Positions 1-6,697 are shown, counted from the first letter of the stretch. The stretch: DNA of 20,272 nucleotides from Propionibacteriaceae bacterium UBA5174 (GCA_002413345.1 DHWU01000009.1:133472-153743), one strand, 5' to 3'. Program-made: numbers and translations. The notes: generated by a model from the sequence alone, not told the origin.

Positions 1-314
1 TAGCCCACCAGCATCAGCGGATTCGATGCCGCCTCGGGGACCAGCAACATCATCAAGATGCCGAAGATCAGGCCGGTGCTGATGCCGTTCTGCAACCCGC
101 CTGCAAGCACCGTGCCCCAAGTGCGGCGACCCAAGACGCGCTCAACCGAGCGGAGTTCAGTGCCCACGATGCACAGGTTCTCCACCGGGAACTTCTGATC
201 GGCTAAGTAGTCGACCACTTTCTGGGCCTGCTCATAGGTGTGATAAACCCCCACCGACTGCGGGTACTCCAACTGGAATAGGTTGCTCATCTTCACCGGA
301 TTGATTCGAGCCAT
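1..314 (-). CDS. YflT-domain general stress membrane protein (3' part missing)
   Basis: The first 104 residues of a minus-strand protein that runs off the left edge. The N-terminal ~75 residues (MARINPVKMSNLFQLEYP..., with VGVYHTYEQAQKVVDYLADQ and then LCIVGTELRSVERVLGRRTWG) match the YflT / general-stress-protein-17M domain; a glycine-rich hydrophobic membrane segment follows (VLAGGLQNGISTGLIFGILM, then MLLVP). The start ATG at 314 is chosen because GGAGGT at 326-321 sits 6 nt upstream; a second in-frame ATG at 290 has no such site. The start overlaps the stop of the citE-like gene by one base (TGATG), so translation is probably coupled. Members of this family sit beside the Mrp/DUF1003/CBS cluster in other actinobacteria (Rv1234 in M. 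tuberculosis, from memory). Biochemical role unknown; stress or membrane association is inferred from family and position. Confidence 0.8.
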   Translation of the reverse strand, partial: MARINPVKMSNLFQLEYPQSVGVYHTYEQAQKVVDYLADQKFPVENLCIVGTELRSVERVLGRRTWGTVLAGGLQNGISTGLIFGILMMLLVPEAASNPLMLVG

Positions 315-1255
315 CAGTTGACCTCCATACCCGCGGCCCGTCCGCGAGCCATAATCGCCGCGGCGAGCTTAACCCCGGCCTCATCAATCATTTCCTCATC
401 AACCACGATCGCCCCCACTGCACCATTTGCGGCGTCGATTGCCGTGGCGTAGGCGGCCATGATCCGTTGCGCCCGCTCAAAATCGGCGGCCTTGGGCGAG
501 AACACTTCATTTCCGGCTGCCACCTGGCCTGGGTGCAGAACCCATTTTCCGTCATAACCCAACGCCGCACTGAGCTCGGCGGAACGGCGAAAACCTTCGA
601 CATCGCGAATTGCCACGAATGGTCCATCGATGGCCTGCAGACCATTTGCCCTGGCTGCGATCAGGATCGACATCAGCACGTGATGAAAAGCATCGGCCGG
701 ATATCCCGCTGGCTGGGCACCGACGTTGAGCCCACCCATGCCGAGGCTGGCCATGAAATCACCTGGGCCGAAGACCAACGAAGCCAACCTGGGGCTGGCC
801 TGAGCGATCTCGGCCACATGAAGCAGCCCGATGGCGTCTTCGATCTGCGCTTCGATCCCGATGCGTCCGATCGGCAACCCGGCGGCGTGTTCTACCTGAG
901 TGAGCAACAGGTCAAGGGCCTTGATCTCGGCTGCTGACGTGGTCTTCGGTAGCACCAGCGCATCGACCATGGCTCCAGCACCGGTGACCACCTCGATCAC
1001 ATCGGCATAAGTCCACGGGCTTTCCCACCCATTCACTCGAACCGTGATCAAGCCCGCCGCGAACCCCGCTCCGTAGTCGAGTGCAGCCACGATCCGACGC
1101 CGGGATTCGACCTTCGCCGCAGGCGCAACCGCGTCTTCCAGATCGAGGAACAGCCCGTCCACTTCTAGGGTGCGAGCCTTCTCGATGAAACGGTCAGATG
1201 ACCCCGGAACCGCCAAAATCGTGCGGCGGGGCACTGCTCGGCTAGTTTCACTCAC
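314..1255 (-). CDS. HpcH/HpaI aldolase / citrate lyase beta-like CoA-ester lyase
   Basis: 313-residue CitE-like TIM-barrel lyase that cleaves or forms a C-C bond next to a CoA thioester (malyl-, citramalyl- or beta-methylmalyl-CoA type); the substrate cannot be told from sequence. Visible motifs: VPGSSDRFIEKA (16-27), DLEDAV (38-43), RVN (73-75), LPKT (102-105), the metal-ligand Glu in QIEDAIGLL (E139), FGPGDF with metal-ligand Asp (D166), and KWVLHP (237-242). There are no partner CitD/CitF genes, so this is a stand-alone CoA-ester lyase, not citrate lyase proper. The start is GTG at 1255: it gives the normal family N-terminus and is preceded by TAGGCT-N6, suggesting a leaderless message; no Shine-Dalgarno is visible. 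It overlaps the downstream YflT-type gene by one base. Confidence 0.88.
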   Translation of the reverse strand: MSETSRAVPRRTILAVPGSSDRFIEKARTLEVDGLFLDLEDAVAPAAKVESRRRIVAALDYGAGFAAGLITVRVNGWESPWTYADVIEVVTGAGAMVDALVLPKTTSAAEIKALDLLLTQVEHAAGLPIGRIGIEAQIEDAIGLLHVAEIAQASPRLASLVFGPGDFMASLGMGGLNVGAQPAGYPADAFHHVLMSILIAARANGLQAIDGPFVAIRDVEGFRRSAELSAALGYDGKWVLHPGQVAAGNEVFSPKAADFERAQRIMAAYATAIDAANGAVGAIVVDEEMIDEAGVKLAAAIMARGRAAGMEVN

Positions 1256-1261
1256 CCGTCA

Positions 1262-1267
1262 AGCCTA
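1262..1267 (-). promoter_or_regulatory. Putative leaderless -10 of the citE-like gene
   Basis: TAGGCT on the minus strand, then 6 nt (TGACGG), then the GTG start at 1255. At this spacing transcription would begin at the start codon. No -35 of TTGACA type is visible upstream; the hairpin at 1283-1322 occupies that space. Confidence 0.55.
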
Positions 1268-1282
1268 TTGCGCCCAGACTGT

Positions 1283-1322
1283 GCGGTGCATTTCCCACCG
1301 AAGTCGGTGCAAAATGCACCGC
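1283..1322. terminator. Long inverted repeat between mrp and the citE-like gene
   Basis: GCGGTGCATTT (1283-1293) pairs perfectly with AAATGCACCGC (1312-1322). Inside it is a second hairpin, CACCG-AAGT-CGGTG (1296-1309). An alternative minus-strand hairpin, GGTGCA-TTT-TGCACC, uses 1320-1306. The structure begins two bases past the mrp stop codon, so it probably ends or stabilises the mrp transcript. There is no T-run on either side, so it is not a classic intrinsic terminator; a regulatory role at the adjacent citE promoter is the alternative. Confidence 0.5.
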
Positions 1323-1323
1323 C

Positions 1324-2472
1324 TCAGACCGGAGTAACGCCCAGATTCTTGCCAACCAGGCTCGGCTTGCGGGCCGACAAGGTCTTTGCCAGACCGAGAA
1401 TCGCCGTCGCCGCTGGCCGGGACGGATCACTAACCACCAAGGGCACGCCCTCATCGCCGCTGGTGGACACGCTGGTGTCCATCGGAACTTCGGCCAACAC
1501 TGGCACTTCGTAGCCCAACCGCGTGGTCAAGGTGGCGGCCACTTCGGCTCCGCCACCAGAGCCGAACACGTCAATGCGGTGGGTCTTGCCGGAGTCTGGG
1601 CAGACGAAATCTAGATAGGCCATATTCTCGACCACGCCCAACACCTTCTGCTGCATCATCGAAGCCATCGTGCCGGCACGCTCGGCCACTTCAGCCGCGG
1701 CCTGCTGCGGGGTGGTCACTACGATCACCTCAGCGTTAGGTAGTTTCTGCCCCAGAGACAGCGCCACATCGCCAGTGCCCGGGGGCAGGTCTACCACCAG
1801 GAAGTCCAAGTCGCCCCAGTACACATCGGCCAGGAACTGCTGCAGCGCCCGATCCAGCACCGGTCCACGCCAGGCGATCACCTGGTCGCGACTCTCTTTC
1901 AGCATGCCGATGCTGATCACTTTCAGCCCCATGCTCGGCACCGGCATGATCATGCCTTCGACCACCGTGGGGCCAGCCTCCATCAGCCCGAGCATCTGCG
2001 GTACCGAATGCCCATAGATGTCGGCGTCCAGCACCCCCACGGTGCGGCCGAGCCCGGCCAGCGCCATGGCCAGGTTAACCGTCACTGAGCTCTTGCCCAC
2101 TCCGCCTTTGCCGGAGGCGATCAGCAATACCTGGGTGCGCGATTCTGGCTTGGCGAAGGGAATCTCGCGCTCCTCCTGGCCACCGCGAAGCTTGAGTTTC
2201 AGCGCTGCCCGCTGCTCGTCGTTCATTGTCGACATAGTCAGATCCACGCCGCTCACCCCAGGCACCGCGCCGGCCTTGGCGCGAACGTCGGCCTCGATGG
2301 TGTTGGCCATCGGGCAACCGGTGATGGTCAACAAGACAGTGATCGCCGCTACCCCAGCGTCATCGACGCCAACCGATTCAACCATGCCCAACTCAGTGAT
2401 CGGACGGTGAATCTCCGGGTCGATGACGGTCGCCAGGGCAGCACTAATCGCCGCAACAATTTCTTCAGACAT
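1324..2472 (-). CDS. mrp: Mrp/ApbC-family P-loop ATPase (Fe-S cluster carrier type)
   Basis: 382-residue cytoplasmic protein with the usual two-domain layout. An N-terminal MIP18/DUF59 domain (about 1-90: VIDPEIHRPITELGMV and TGCPM with C53) is followed by a MinD/Mrp-type ATPase with deviant Walker A GKGGVGKSS (121-129), the DADIYG switch (149-154) and DLPPGTGD (228-235). The family carries and delivers Fe-S clusters as a dimer. The bridging CxxC of ApbC/NBP35 is not intact here: the site reads VCPDSG, one Cys (C291) with Ser at the second position. I chose ATG at 2472 over GTG at 2490 because MSEEIVAAIS matches family N-termini and TAGGGT lies 7 nt upstream. It follows the CBS protein-DUF1003 pair with a 73-bp gap, in the order seen around Rv1229c-Rv1232c. 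Confidence 0.93.
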   Translation of the reverse strand: MSEEIVAAISAALATVIDPEIHRPITELGMVESVGVDDAGVAAITVLLTITGCPMANTIEADVRAKAGAVPGVSGVDLTMSTMNDEQRAALKLKLRGGQEEREIPFAKPESRTQVLLIASGKGGVGKSSVTVNLAMALAGLGRTVGVLDADIYGHSVPQMLGLMEAGPTVVEGMIMPVPSMGLKVISIGMLKESRDQVIAWRGPVLDRALQQFLADVYWGDLDFLVVDLPPGTGDVALSLGQKLPNAEVIVVTTPQQAAAEVAERAGTMASMMQQKVLGVVENMAYLDFVCPDSGKTHRIDVFGSGGGAEVAATLTTRLGYEVPVLAEVPMDTSVSTSGDEGVPLVVSDPSRPAATAILGLAKTLSARKPSLVGKNLGVTPV

Positions 2473-2479
2473 GGCGCCT

Positions 2480-2509
2480 ACCCTAGCCACGGTGAGCGAG
2501 CCAAGTTAA
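2480..2509 (-). promoter_or_regulatory. Putative mrp promoter (leaderless)
   Basis: Minus strand TAGGGT (2485-2480) lies 7 nt before ATG 2472. TTAACT (2509-2504) lies 18 nt further upstream and could be the -35. One of the few starts here where both boxes can be proposed. Confidence 0.5.
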
Positions 2510-2545
2510 CCGACCGAAGCACACCTACCGAAAGCTGCGCAGCAT

Positions 2546-3034
2546 TCAGGCGGACTCGCCGTCCTGTTCCTCAACTTGCAGCTCCGCCAACAGATCACGC
2601 AACTCCGAGCGAATGAAGTCTCGGGTAGCGACGTCGTTCATCCGCATCCGCAAGCTGGCAATCTCGCGGGCGAGAAAGTCCATATCAGCTCGGGACTGAG
2701 CTGCCACTTCACGGTCGTGTTCCAGGCTGACCCGGTCACGCGCCTCCTGTCGGTTCTGCGCCAACAGGATCAGTGGCGCAGCGTAGGAAGCTTGCAGCGA
2801 CAACGCCAGGGTAAGGAACATGAACGGGAACGGATCTGGCGCACCCTGAAAGAAGACGTTCCAGATCAACCAGGCAATGATCAGCAGCGTCATCCAAAAC
2901 AGGAACCCGGCGGTGCCCATCAGCCGGGCAAACGATTCGGCGAAGCTGCCGAAAGTGTCCTTGTCCATCCGCATTCGCGGCAGCCACTCATTTCGTCGGC
3001 GCCCCGGGGTGTCGAGACGGTCAGATTCAGCCAT
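2546..3034 (-). CDS. DUF1003 family membrane protein
   Basis: 162 residues, function unknown. It has a charged N-terminus, two predicted membrane segments (about 40-62, GFLFWMTLLIIAWLIWNVFF, and about 69-93), then the DUF1003 signature YAAPLILLAQNRQEARDR and a long charged, probably helical C-terminal tail ending in an acidic run. The start ATG at 3034 overlaps the end of the upstream CBS gene by 8 bases (ATGGCTGA). A strong Shine-Dalgarno, GGAGGTGA (3045-3038), lies inside the last codons of that gene, so the two are translationally coupled. The homologue Rv1231c sits in the same place in M. tuberculosis (from memory). Adjacency to an MgtE-N/CBS protein suggests a joint membrane-stress or divalent-cation role; this is inference only. 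Confidence 0.88.
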   Translation of the reverse strand: MAESDRLDTPGRRRNEWLPRMRMDKDTFGSFAESFARLMGTAGFLFWMTLLIIAWLIWNVFFQGAPDPFPFMFLTLALSLQASYAAPLILLAQNRQEARDRVSLEHDREVAAQSRADMDFLAREIASLRMRMNDVATRDFIRSELRDLLAELQVEEQDGESA

Positions 3035-4292
3035 CAGTCACCTCCAGTTCCAACCGATCAAGCTGCAGCCCACGCCAGTCACTGGGCAGAATGTGGTCGA
3101 GCACATCGTCAACGGTCACCGCCCCAATAAGACGCTGCTCAGCGTCCACCACCGGCGCGCAGACCATGTCGTAAGTGGCGAAATAGCGACTCACCTGAGC
3201 GATATTGCTCTGCGGGGTTAACGGGGCGATATCCGGATCGATCAGCGCCGCCGCCAAGGCCGACGGAGGTTCCCGCAGCAGCCGTTGGATATGGACCGCA
3301 CCAAGATAACGACCAGTCGGAGTGTCCAGCGGGGAACGGCAGATGAAAACCAGCGCCGCCATCGCCGGGGTCACTTCTTCTTGCCGCACTTGGGCCAAGG
3401 CGTCGGCAACAGTGGCATCGGCGCCCAGCACCACCGGTTCGGGGTTCATCAGACCGCCAGCGGTAGCCGCGTCGTAACTCAGCAGGGTTCGGACGTCGCG
3501 AGCCTCGTCGGGTTCCATCCGCTGCAGAATCGTCTCGGCCAAACCCGGCTCGAGTTCGGCGATCAGGTCGGCAGCGTCGTCGGGGTCCATCTCTTCCAAC
3601 ACGTCAGCGGCGCGTTCGGTGTCCATGGTTTCGATCACGTCCACCTGTTCGTCTTCAGGCAGCTCCTCCAGAGCCTCGGCCAAACGATCGTCATCCATGG
3701 CCTCAATAACTGCGGCGCGCAGCGGTGGATCCATGTCGTGTAGCTCTCGAGCGACGTCGGCCGCCTTGAGCTCACTCAGCCGCATTGCTTGCTGTTCAGC
3801 ATCTCTGGGTGCGGTGACCTCGATGAAATCGGGCACCTCGGCCCAATCCACGATGGTGATGTGCGGACGCTGAAACGGACGGCGGGCAACCTCACGCAGC
3901 GCAACCTCGGCCACTTCCCAGTCTCGGCTGCGCGGATGATGGATCGCCACATCAAAGATGGTCTCGGCAGACTTTGCCTCAGCCCGTCTTACCGTCCGGT
4001 CGAATGCCTGAGCGACCACCAACATTTCGCGCTCTCGAGCCTCGAAACGCCGGGTGTTGACCAGCCCGGAAACGATCACCTGGTTGGGGTCGATGGAGCG
4101 GACCCGCTCCATCGAAAGAAAGATCCTGCGGTGGGCAAACAACTCCACCACCAGCCCTTTCACCTTTGGTGGGCGATTGGCTGATCGGTTCTGAATGACG
4201 ACGTCTTTCACTTTGCCCACCTGATCCCCCCGGGGATCGAGCATGGGCAGACCTTTGATCCGGGATACGAAGATCGATGACGTCGCGCTCAC
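3027..4292 (-). CDS. Soluble MgtE N-terminal domain and CBS-pair protein
   Basis: 421 residues. The N-terminal ~160 residues resemble PRC-barrel-like segments (GDQVGKVKDVVIQ, PKVKGLVVELFAHRRIFLSM, and a second copy near SAETIFDVAIHHPRSRDWEV). Residues ~170-280 are an acidic helical MgtE_N domain (LSELKAADVARELHDMDP, LEEMDPDDAADLIAELEP). A CBS pair follows (about 285-405: TAGGLMNPEPVVLGADATVADAL, then TYDMVCAPVVDAEQRLIGAV). The MgtE transmembrane channel is absent: the protein ends after the CBS pair, so it is a sensor-like relative of Mg2+ transporter regulatory domains, not a transporter. The start is GTG 4292, preceded by TAACCT-N7. It leads a unit with DUF1003 (8-base overlap) and probably mrp. 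Similar in layout to Rv1232c. Confidence 0.87.
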   Translation of the reverse strand: MSATSSIFVSRIKGLPMLDPRGDQVGKVKDVVIQNRSANRPPKVKGLVVELFAHRRIFLSMERVRSIDPNQVIVSGLVNTRRFEAREREMLVVAQAFDRTVRRAEAKSAETIFDVAIHHPRSRDWEVAEVALREVARRPFQRPHITIVDWAEVPDFIEVTAPRDAEQQAMRLSELKAADVARELHDMDPPLRAAVIEAMDDDRLAEALEELPEDEQVDVIETMDTERAADVLEEMDPDDAADLIAELEPGLAETILQRMEPDEARDVRTLLSYDAATAGGLMNPEPVVLGADATVADALAQVRQEEVTPAMAALVFICRSPLDTPTGRYLGAVHIQRLLREPPSALAAALIDPDIAPLTPQSNIAQVSRYFATYDMVCAPVVDAEQRLIGAVTVDDVLDHILPSDWRGLQLDRLELEVTDG

Positions 4293-4310
4293 GCGGTCGA
4301 GGTTACCGCG
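4292..4310. promoter_or_regulatory. Inverted repeat over the CBS-gene start and -10
   Basis: CGCGGT (4292-4297) and ACCGCG (4305-4310) form a perfect 6-bp dyad with a 7-nt centre. The dyad covers the proposed -10 (TAACCT, minus 4305-4300) and touches the GTG start at 4292. It could be an operator or a start-site hairpin; it could also be chance. Confidence 0.35.
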
Positions 4311-4370
4311 TCAAAGTGACTGATTAGCCGTAGACGCCCCTAATAGCTGTGGCCTTGAATCTTCGGCTGC

Positions 4371-4757
4371 CTAGGTGGCTTCGGGATCGAAGGGCACCAC
4401 CGAGGCCAACTGTGAGTCGGCGGCACCATCACCTTCGGCACCAACCCCCTCCACTTCGGTCGTAACCTCGGTTACGGTCTCGGAGATCGTGGTGCGCACG
4501 GTGGTCATCTCCGACTTCACTGGATCGATCAGCGTGGAAGCGATCAGCGCCTTGGGATTCAAATCAGCCAGATTCAGATTCGCGAATTCCGGGCCAAGTT
4601 CTTCGCGAAGCTTGCCTTGGGCGTCGTTGGCGATGTTGCGCACGTAATTGATCACCCGCGCGGCTTTGCGGGCCAAGCCCGGCAGCTTTTCTGGGCCAAA
4701 AATGATGACCGCAAGCACCACCAAGATGATGATCTCAGAGGCGTTGAAATCAATCAT
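4371..4757 (-). CDS. tatB: Sec-independent twin-arginine translocase subunit TatB
   Basis: 128 residues. An N-terminal membrane helix with the TatA/B hinge (MIDFNASEIIILVVLAVIIF then GPEKLPGLARKAA) is followed by an amphipathic helix and the actinobacterial TatB hallmark LREELGPEFANLNLADLNPK, which separates it from TatA. The C-terminal tail is Thr/Val/Glu-rich and likely disordered. TatB binds twin-arginine signal peptides with TatC at the inner membrane; tatC and tatA are not in the window. It starts 24 bp after the dapA stop on the same strand, with no -10-like box at the leaderless spacing, so it is probably co-transcribed with dapA. Only a weak upstream AAAGGG is seen. Rv1224 (tatB) lies in the equivalent neighbourhood near mrp. 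Confidence 0.88.
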   Translation of the reverse strand: MIDFNASEIIILVVLAVIIFGPEKLPGLARKAARVINYVRNIANDAQGKLREELGPEFANLNLADLNPKALIASTLIDPVKSEMTTVRTTISETVTEVTTEVEGVGAEGDGAADSQLASVVPFDPEAT

Positions 4758-4781
4758 GACCGTCTAGGCCCTTTCTGTCGG

Positions 4782-5663
4782 TCAGAGCCCGGCAGCATCA
4801 AGGGTCGCCACGAATGTGGCCGCCTGCTCAGGTGAAGCGTCCAGCAGCGGCTTGCGCACCGGCCCAGGAACGAAGCCACGGGCGGCCAGGCCCGCCTTGA
4901 CCAGCATGCAGCCCTGGGTGGCGAACACGCCGGTGTAAACCTCCAACAGCTCGGCGTGCATCGCGGCCGCACTAGCCACATCGCCGGCCAAGAAAGTCTG
5001 GATCATCTTCTTCGTTGCCTGGCCGGTGAAGTGAGTTGAGGTACCAACCACACCAACTCCGCCGACGGCCATCAGCGGCAGCGTCATACCATCGTCGCCT
5101 GCGTAGTAAGCCAAGCCAGTGGCCTTCATCACCTGGGAGGAGGCGACGGGCTGGCCCTTGGCATCTTTCACCGCAACGATCTTGGGGTGAGCGCCGACCT
5201 GAATCAGGGTGGCGGTCTCGACCGGAATCCCCGAGCGATGTGGAATGTCGTAGATCATGATCGGCAACGCGGTGGCATCAGCCACAGTGAGGAAGTGATC
5301 GGCCACAGCGTCCTGCGGCGGACGGCTGTAATACGGGGTGACCACCAGCAATCCGGCAGCGCCGGCTTGCTCAGCCTGCCTGGCCAACTCGATGGTGTGC
5401 GCGGTATCGAAAGTGCCCACCCCGGCGATGATCTTGGCCCGGTCACCGACCTCGGCAATTACCGCTTCCAACAGCGCCAGCTTCTCCGCGTCAGTGGTCG
5501 TCGGAGACTCGCCAGTGGTGCCGTTAATCACCACCGAATCGTTACCTTGGACGTCGACCAGGTGGGCAGCAAGTTTGCGTGCCTGGTCGAGGTTGAGCGA
5601 ACCGTCGGGATTGAAAGGCGTCACCTGTGCGGTGATCAAGCGTCCGAAAGGCGGCGTAATCAT
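4782..5663 (-). CDS. dapA: 4-hydroxy-tetrahydrodipicolinate synthase
   Basis: 293-residue TIM-barrel lyase that condenses pyruvate with aspartate semialdehyde, the first committed step of lysine/DAP synthesis. Counted from a GTG two codons upstream, visible catalytic residues are T52 in GTTGES (50-55), Y114 in TPYYSRP, Y140 and R145 in YDIPHRSG, and Schiff-base K168 in VAVKDAKG; the glycine-rich GGVGVVGT follows. Length is normal. Two starts are possible: ATG 5663 (293 aa) or GTG 5669 (295 aa). I prefer ATG because TAGGCT (5675-5670) lies exactly 6 nt upstream, and that hexamer begins with the TAG stop codon of the preceding biotinyl-protein gene. tatB follows after 24 bp. dapC, dapD and dapE lie elsewhere in the window. 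Confidence 0.93.
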   Translation of the reverse strand: MITPPFGRLITAQVTPFNPDGSLNLDQARKLAAHLVDVQGNDSVVINGTTGESPTTTDAEKLALLEAVIAEVGDRAKIIAGVGTFDTAHTIELARQAEQAGAAGLLVVTPYYSRPPQDAVADHFLTVADATALPIMIYDIPHRSGIPVETATLIQVGAHPKIVAVKDAKGQPVASSQVMKATGLAYYAGDDGMTLPLMAVGGVGVVGTSTHFTGQATKKMIQTFLAGDVASAAAMHAELLEVYTGVFATQGCMLVKAGLAARGFVPGPVRKPLLDASPEQAATFVATLDAAGL

Positions 5664-5669
5664 GGGCAC

Positions 5670-5675
5670 AGCCTA
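5670..5675 (-). promoter_or_regulatory. Putative leaderless -10 of dapA, overlapping a stop codon
   Basis: Minus-strand TAGGCT, whose first three bases are the TAG stop of the biotinyl-protein gene. Six bases (GTGCCC) separate it from ATG 5663. It would allow dapA to be transcribed independently of the upstream gene as a leaderless message. Confidence 0.45.
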
Positions 5676-5894
5676 GGCTGTTTTGACCACGACCAGCGGA
5701 TCGCCGTCTCGCACCACGGCCCCCGGCGACACCACAACTTCGGTTACGGTGCCCGCAACTTCGGCCAGGACTGGGATTTCCATCTTCATCGATTCCAGCA
5801 CCACGACGGCATCGGTGGGACCGACCTGCTGCCCTGGTTCGACTTCGATCGACAACACATTGGCAACCAACTCTGCGACAACCACATAACTCAT
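5673..5894 (-). CDS. Small biotinyl-domain protein (biotin/lipoyl attachment, TB7.3-like)
   Basis: 73 residues forming a single biotinyl/lipoyl beta-barrel domain with the canonical ESMKMEIPV site; K37 is the expected biotinylated lysine. It closely resembles the mycobacterial biotinylated protein TB7.3 (Rv3221c, recalled as about 71 aa with LLESMKMEIPVLAE). It lacks the Ala/Pro linker and other carboxylase domains of full BCCP proteins, so it is a free-standing carrier; which carboxylase it serves is unknown. The open frame extends upstream to 6320 but that part is antisense to the O-methyltransferase gene; ATG 5894 gives the family N-terminus. TAGGCT (5908-5903) lies 8 nt upstream. dapA follows within 10 bases. 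Confidence 0.87.
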   Translation of the reverse strand: MSYVVVAELVANVLSIEVEPGQQVGPTDAVVVLESMKMEIPVLAEVAGTVTEVVVSPGAVVRDGDPLVVVKTA

Positions 5895-5901
5895 GGGACG
5901 C

Positions 5902-5929
5902 AAGCCTAAGGGCAACGATAGGCTTAGGC
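5902..5929. promoter_or_regulatory. Face-to-face leaderless promoters for the biotinyl protein and O-methyltransferase
   Basis: The 37 bp between the two divergent start codons contain an interleaved dyad: AAGCCTA (5902-5908) with TAGGCTT (5919-5925), and GCCTAAG (5904-5910) with CTTAGGC (5923-5929). Each arm supplies a TAGGCT hexamer: minus 5908-5903, 8 nt before ATG 5894, and plus 5919-5924, 7 nt before GTG 5932. Both transcripts would begin at or next to their start codons. Confidence 0.5.
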
Positions 5930-5931
5930 AC

Positions 5932-6591
5932 GTGAACCCACTTGGGAATAATTCGGGACGCGCCGGTCTTTGGACGAACCCGCAAGAATTTGCGGAGTGT
6001 TTCGTCGGCGAGACTGAAGGCGGTCGCATCGCCAGACGGCGTGCGCAGGAGCTTGGTTTGGACGCCATCAGTACTGGTGTCGCGTCAACCTTAACCATGA
6101 TGGCGAGAGTCGTCGCGGCCCGCACCGCCGTGGAAGTCGGCACCGGCACTGGGGTGGCGGCAAATGCGCTTCTCGCTGGCATGGCGCCCGAGGGGGTGTT
6201 GACCAGTATCGATGCTGAGGCCGAGAACCAGCTGGTGGCCCGGGAAGTACTCACGTCTGAAGGAGTGCCTACCCGTAGGGTGCGCCTGATCGCTGGCCAA
6301 GCGTTGGTAGTGCTGCCCAAGCTAAGCGACGGCGTCTACGATCTGGTCTTCATTGATGGAGACCCACTGGAGTATGTGGAATACATCGCCCAGGCCGAGC
6401 GCTTACTGCGTCCCGGCGGAGTGCTGGTGGTGCACCACGTGCTGTGGAAGGGCCTAGTCGCAGATGAGCGCAACGAGGATGACGAGCCGCTAATCATTCG
6501 CGAGGCGCTCGATGTGGTGCTGGACGGCGACACCTTCACCTCGGTTTTGCTGCCGATCGGCGACGGACTGTTGGTGGCTGTCCGCAACTGA
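5932..6591 (+). CDS. Class I SAM-dependent O-methyltransferase (Rv1220c-like)
   Basis: 219-residue cytoplasmic methyltransferase of the Methyltransf_3 / catechol O-methyltransferase-like fold. Motif I is AVEVGTGTGVAANALL, then a SAM-contact acid in VLTSIDAEAENQ, motif post-I RLIAGQALVVLPKL, the metal-site-like YDLVFIDGDPLEYVEYI, and LLRPGGVLVVHHVLW near the end. The methyl acceptor is unknown. The open frame can be extended to 5893, but that would overlap the divergent biotinyl gene. GTG 5932 gives the expected N-terminus (MNPLGNNSGRAGLWTNPQEF) and has TAGGCT 7 nt upstream. In M. tuberculosis the homologue Rv1220c is followed by sigE-rseA-htrA-tatB; here the biotinyl protein and dapA lie between it and tatB. 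Confidence 0.87.
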   Translation: MNPLGNNSGRAGLWTNPQEFAECFVGETEGGRIARRRAQELGLDAISTGVASTLTMMARVVAARTAVEVGTGTGVAANALLAGMAPEGVLTSIDAEAENQLVAREVLTSEGVPTRRVRLIAGQALVVLPKLSDGVYDLVFIDGDPLEYVEYIAQAERLLRPGGVLVVHHVLWKGLVADERNEDDEPLIIREALDVVLDGDTFTSVLLPIGDGLLVAVRN

Positions 6592-6697
6592 CCCCTGGAC
6601 CAAGTCTGGGACGCTTCACTCTTGCACCAACACCGCCAAGCGAGGCGTAGCTAGCCGCTCAGGCAGCGCTGGACAGCACCGGGGCCGACCGACTCGG

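Noticed and set aside
467..937. Plus-strand open frame inside the citE-like gene
   Set aside because: Shadow of a GC-rich coding region; no recognisable domain, and the minus strand has a complete family match.
5895..6320. Upstream extension of the biotinyl-protein frame on the minus strand
   Set aside because: It is antisense to the O-methyltransferase, and the conserved domain starts at ATG 5894.
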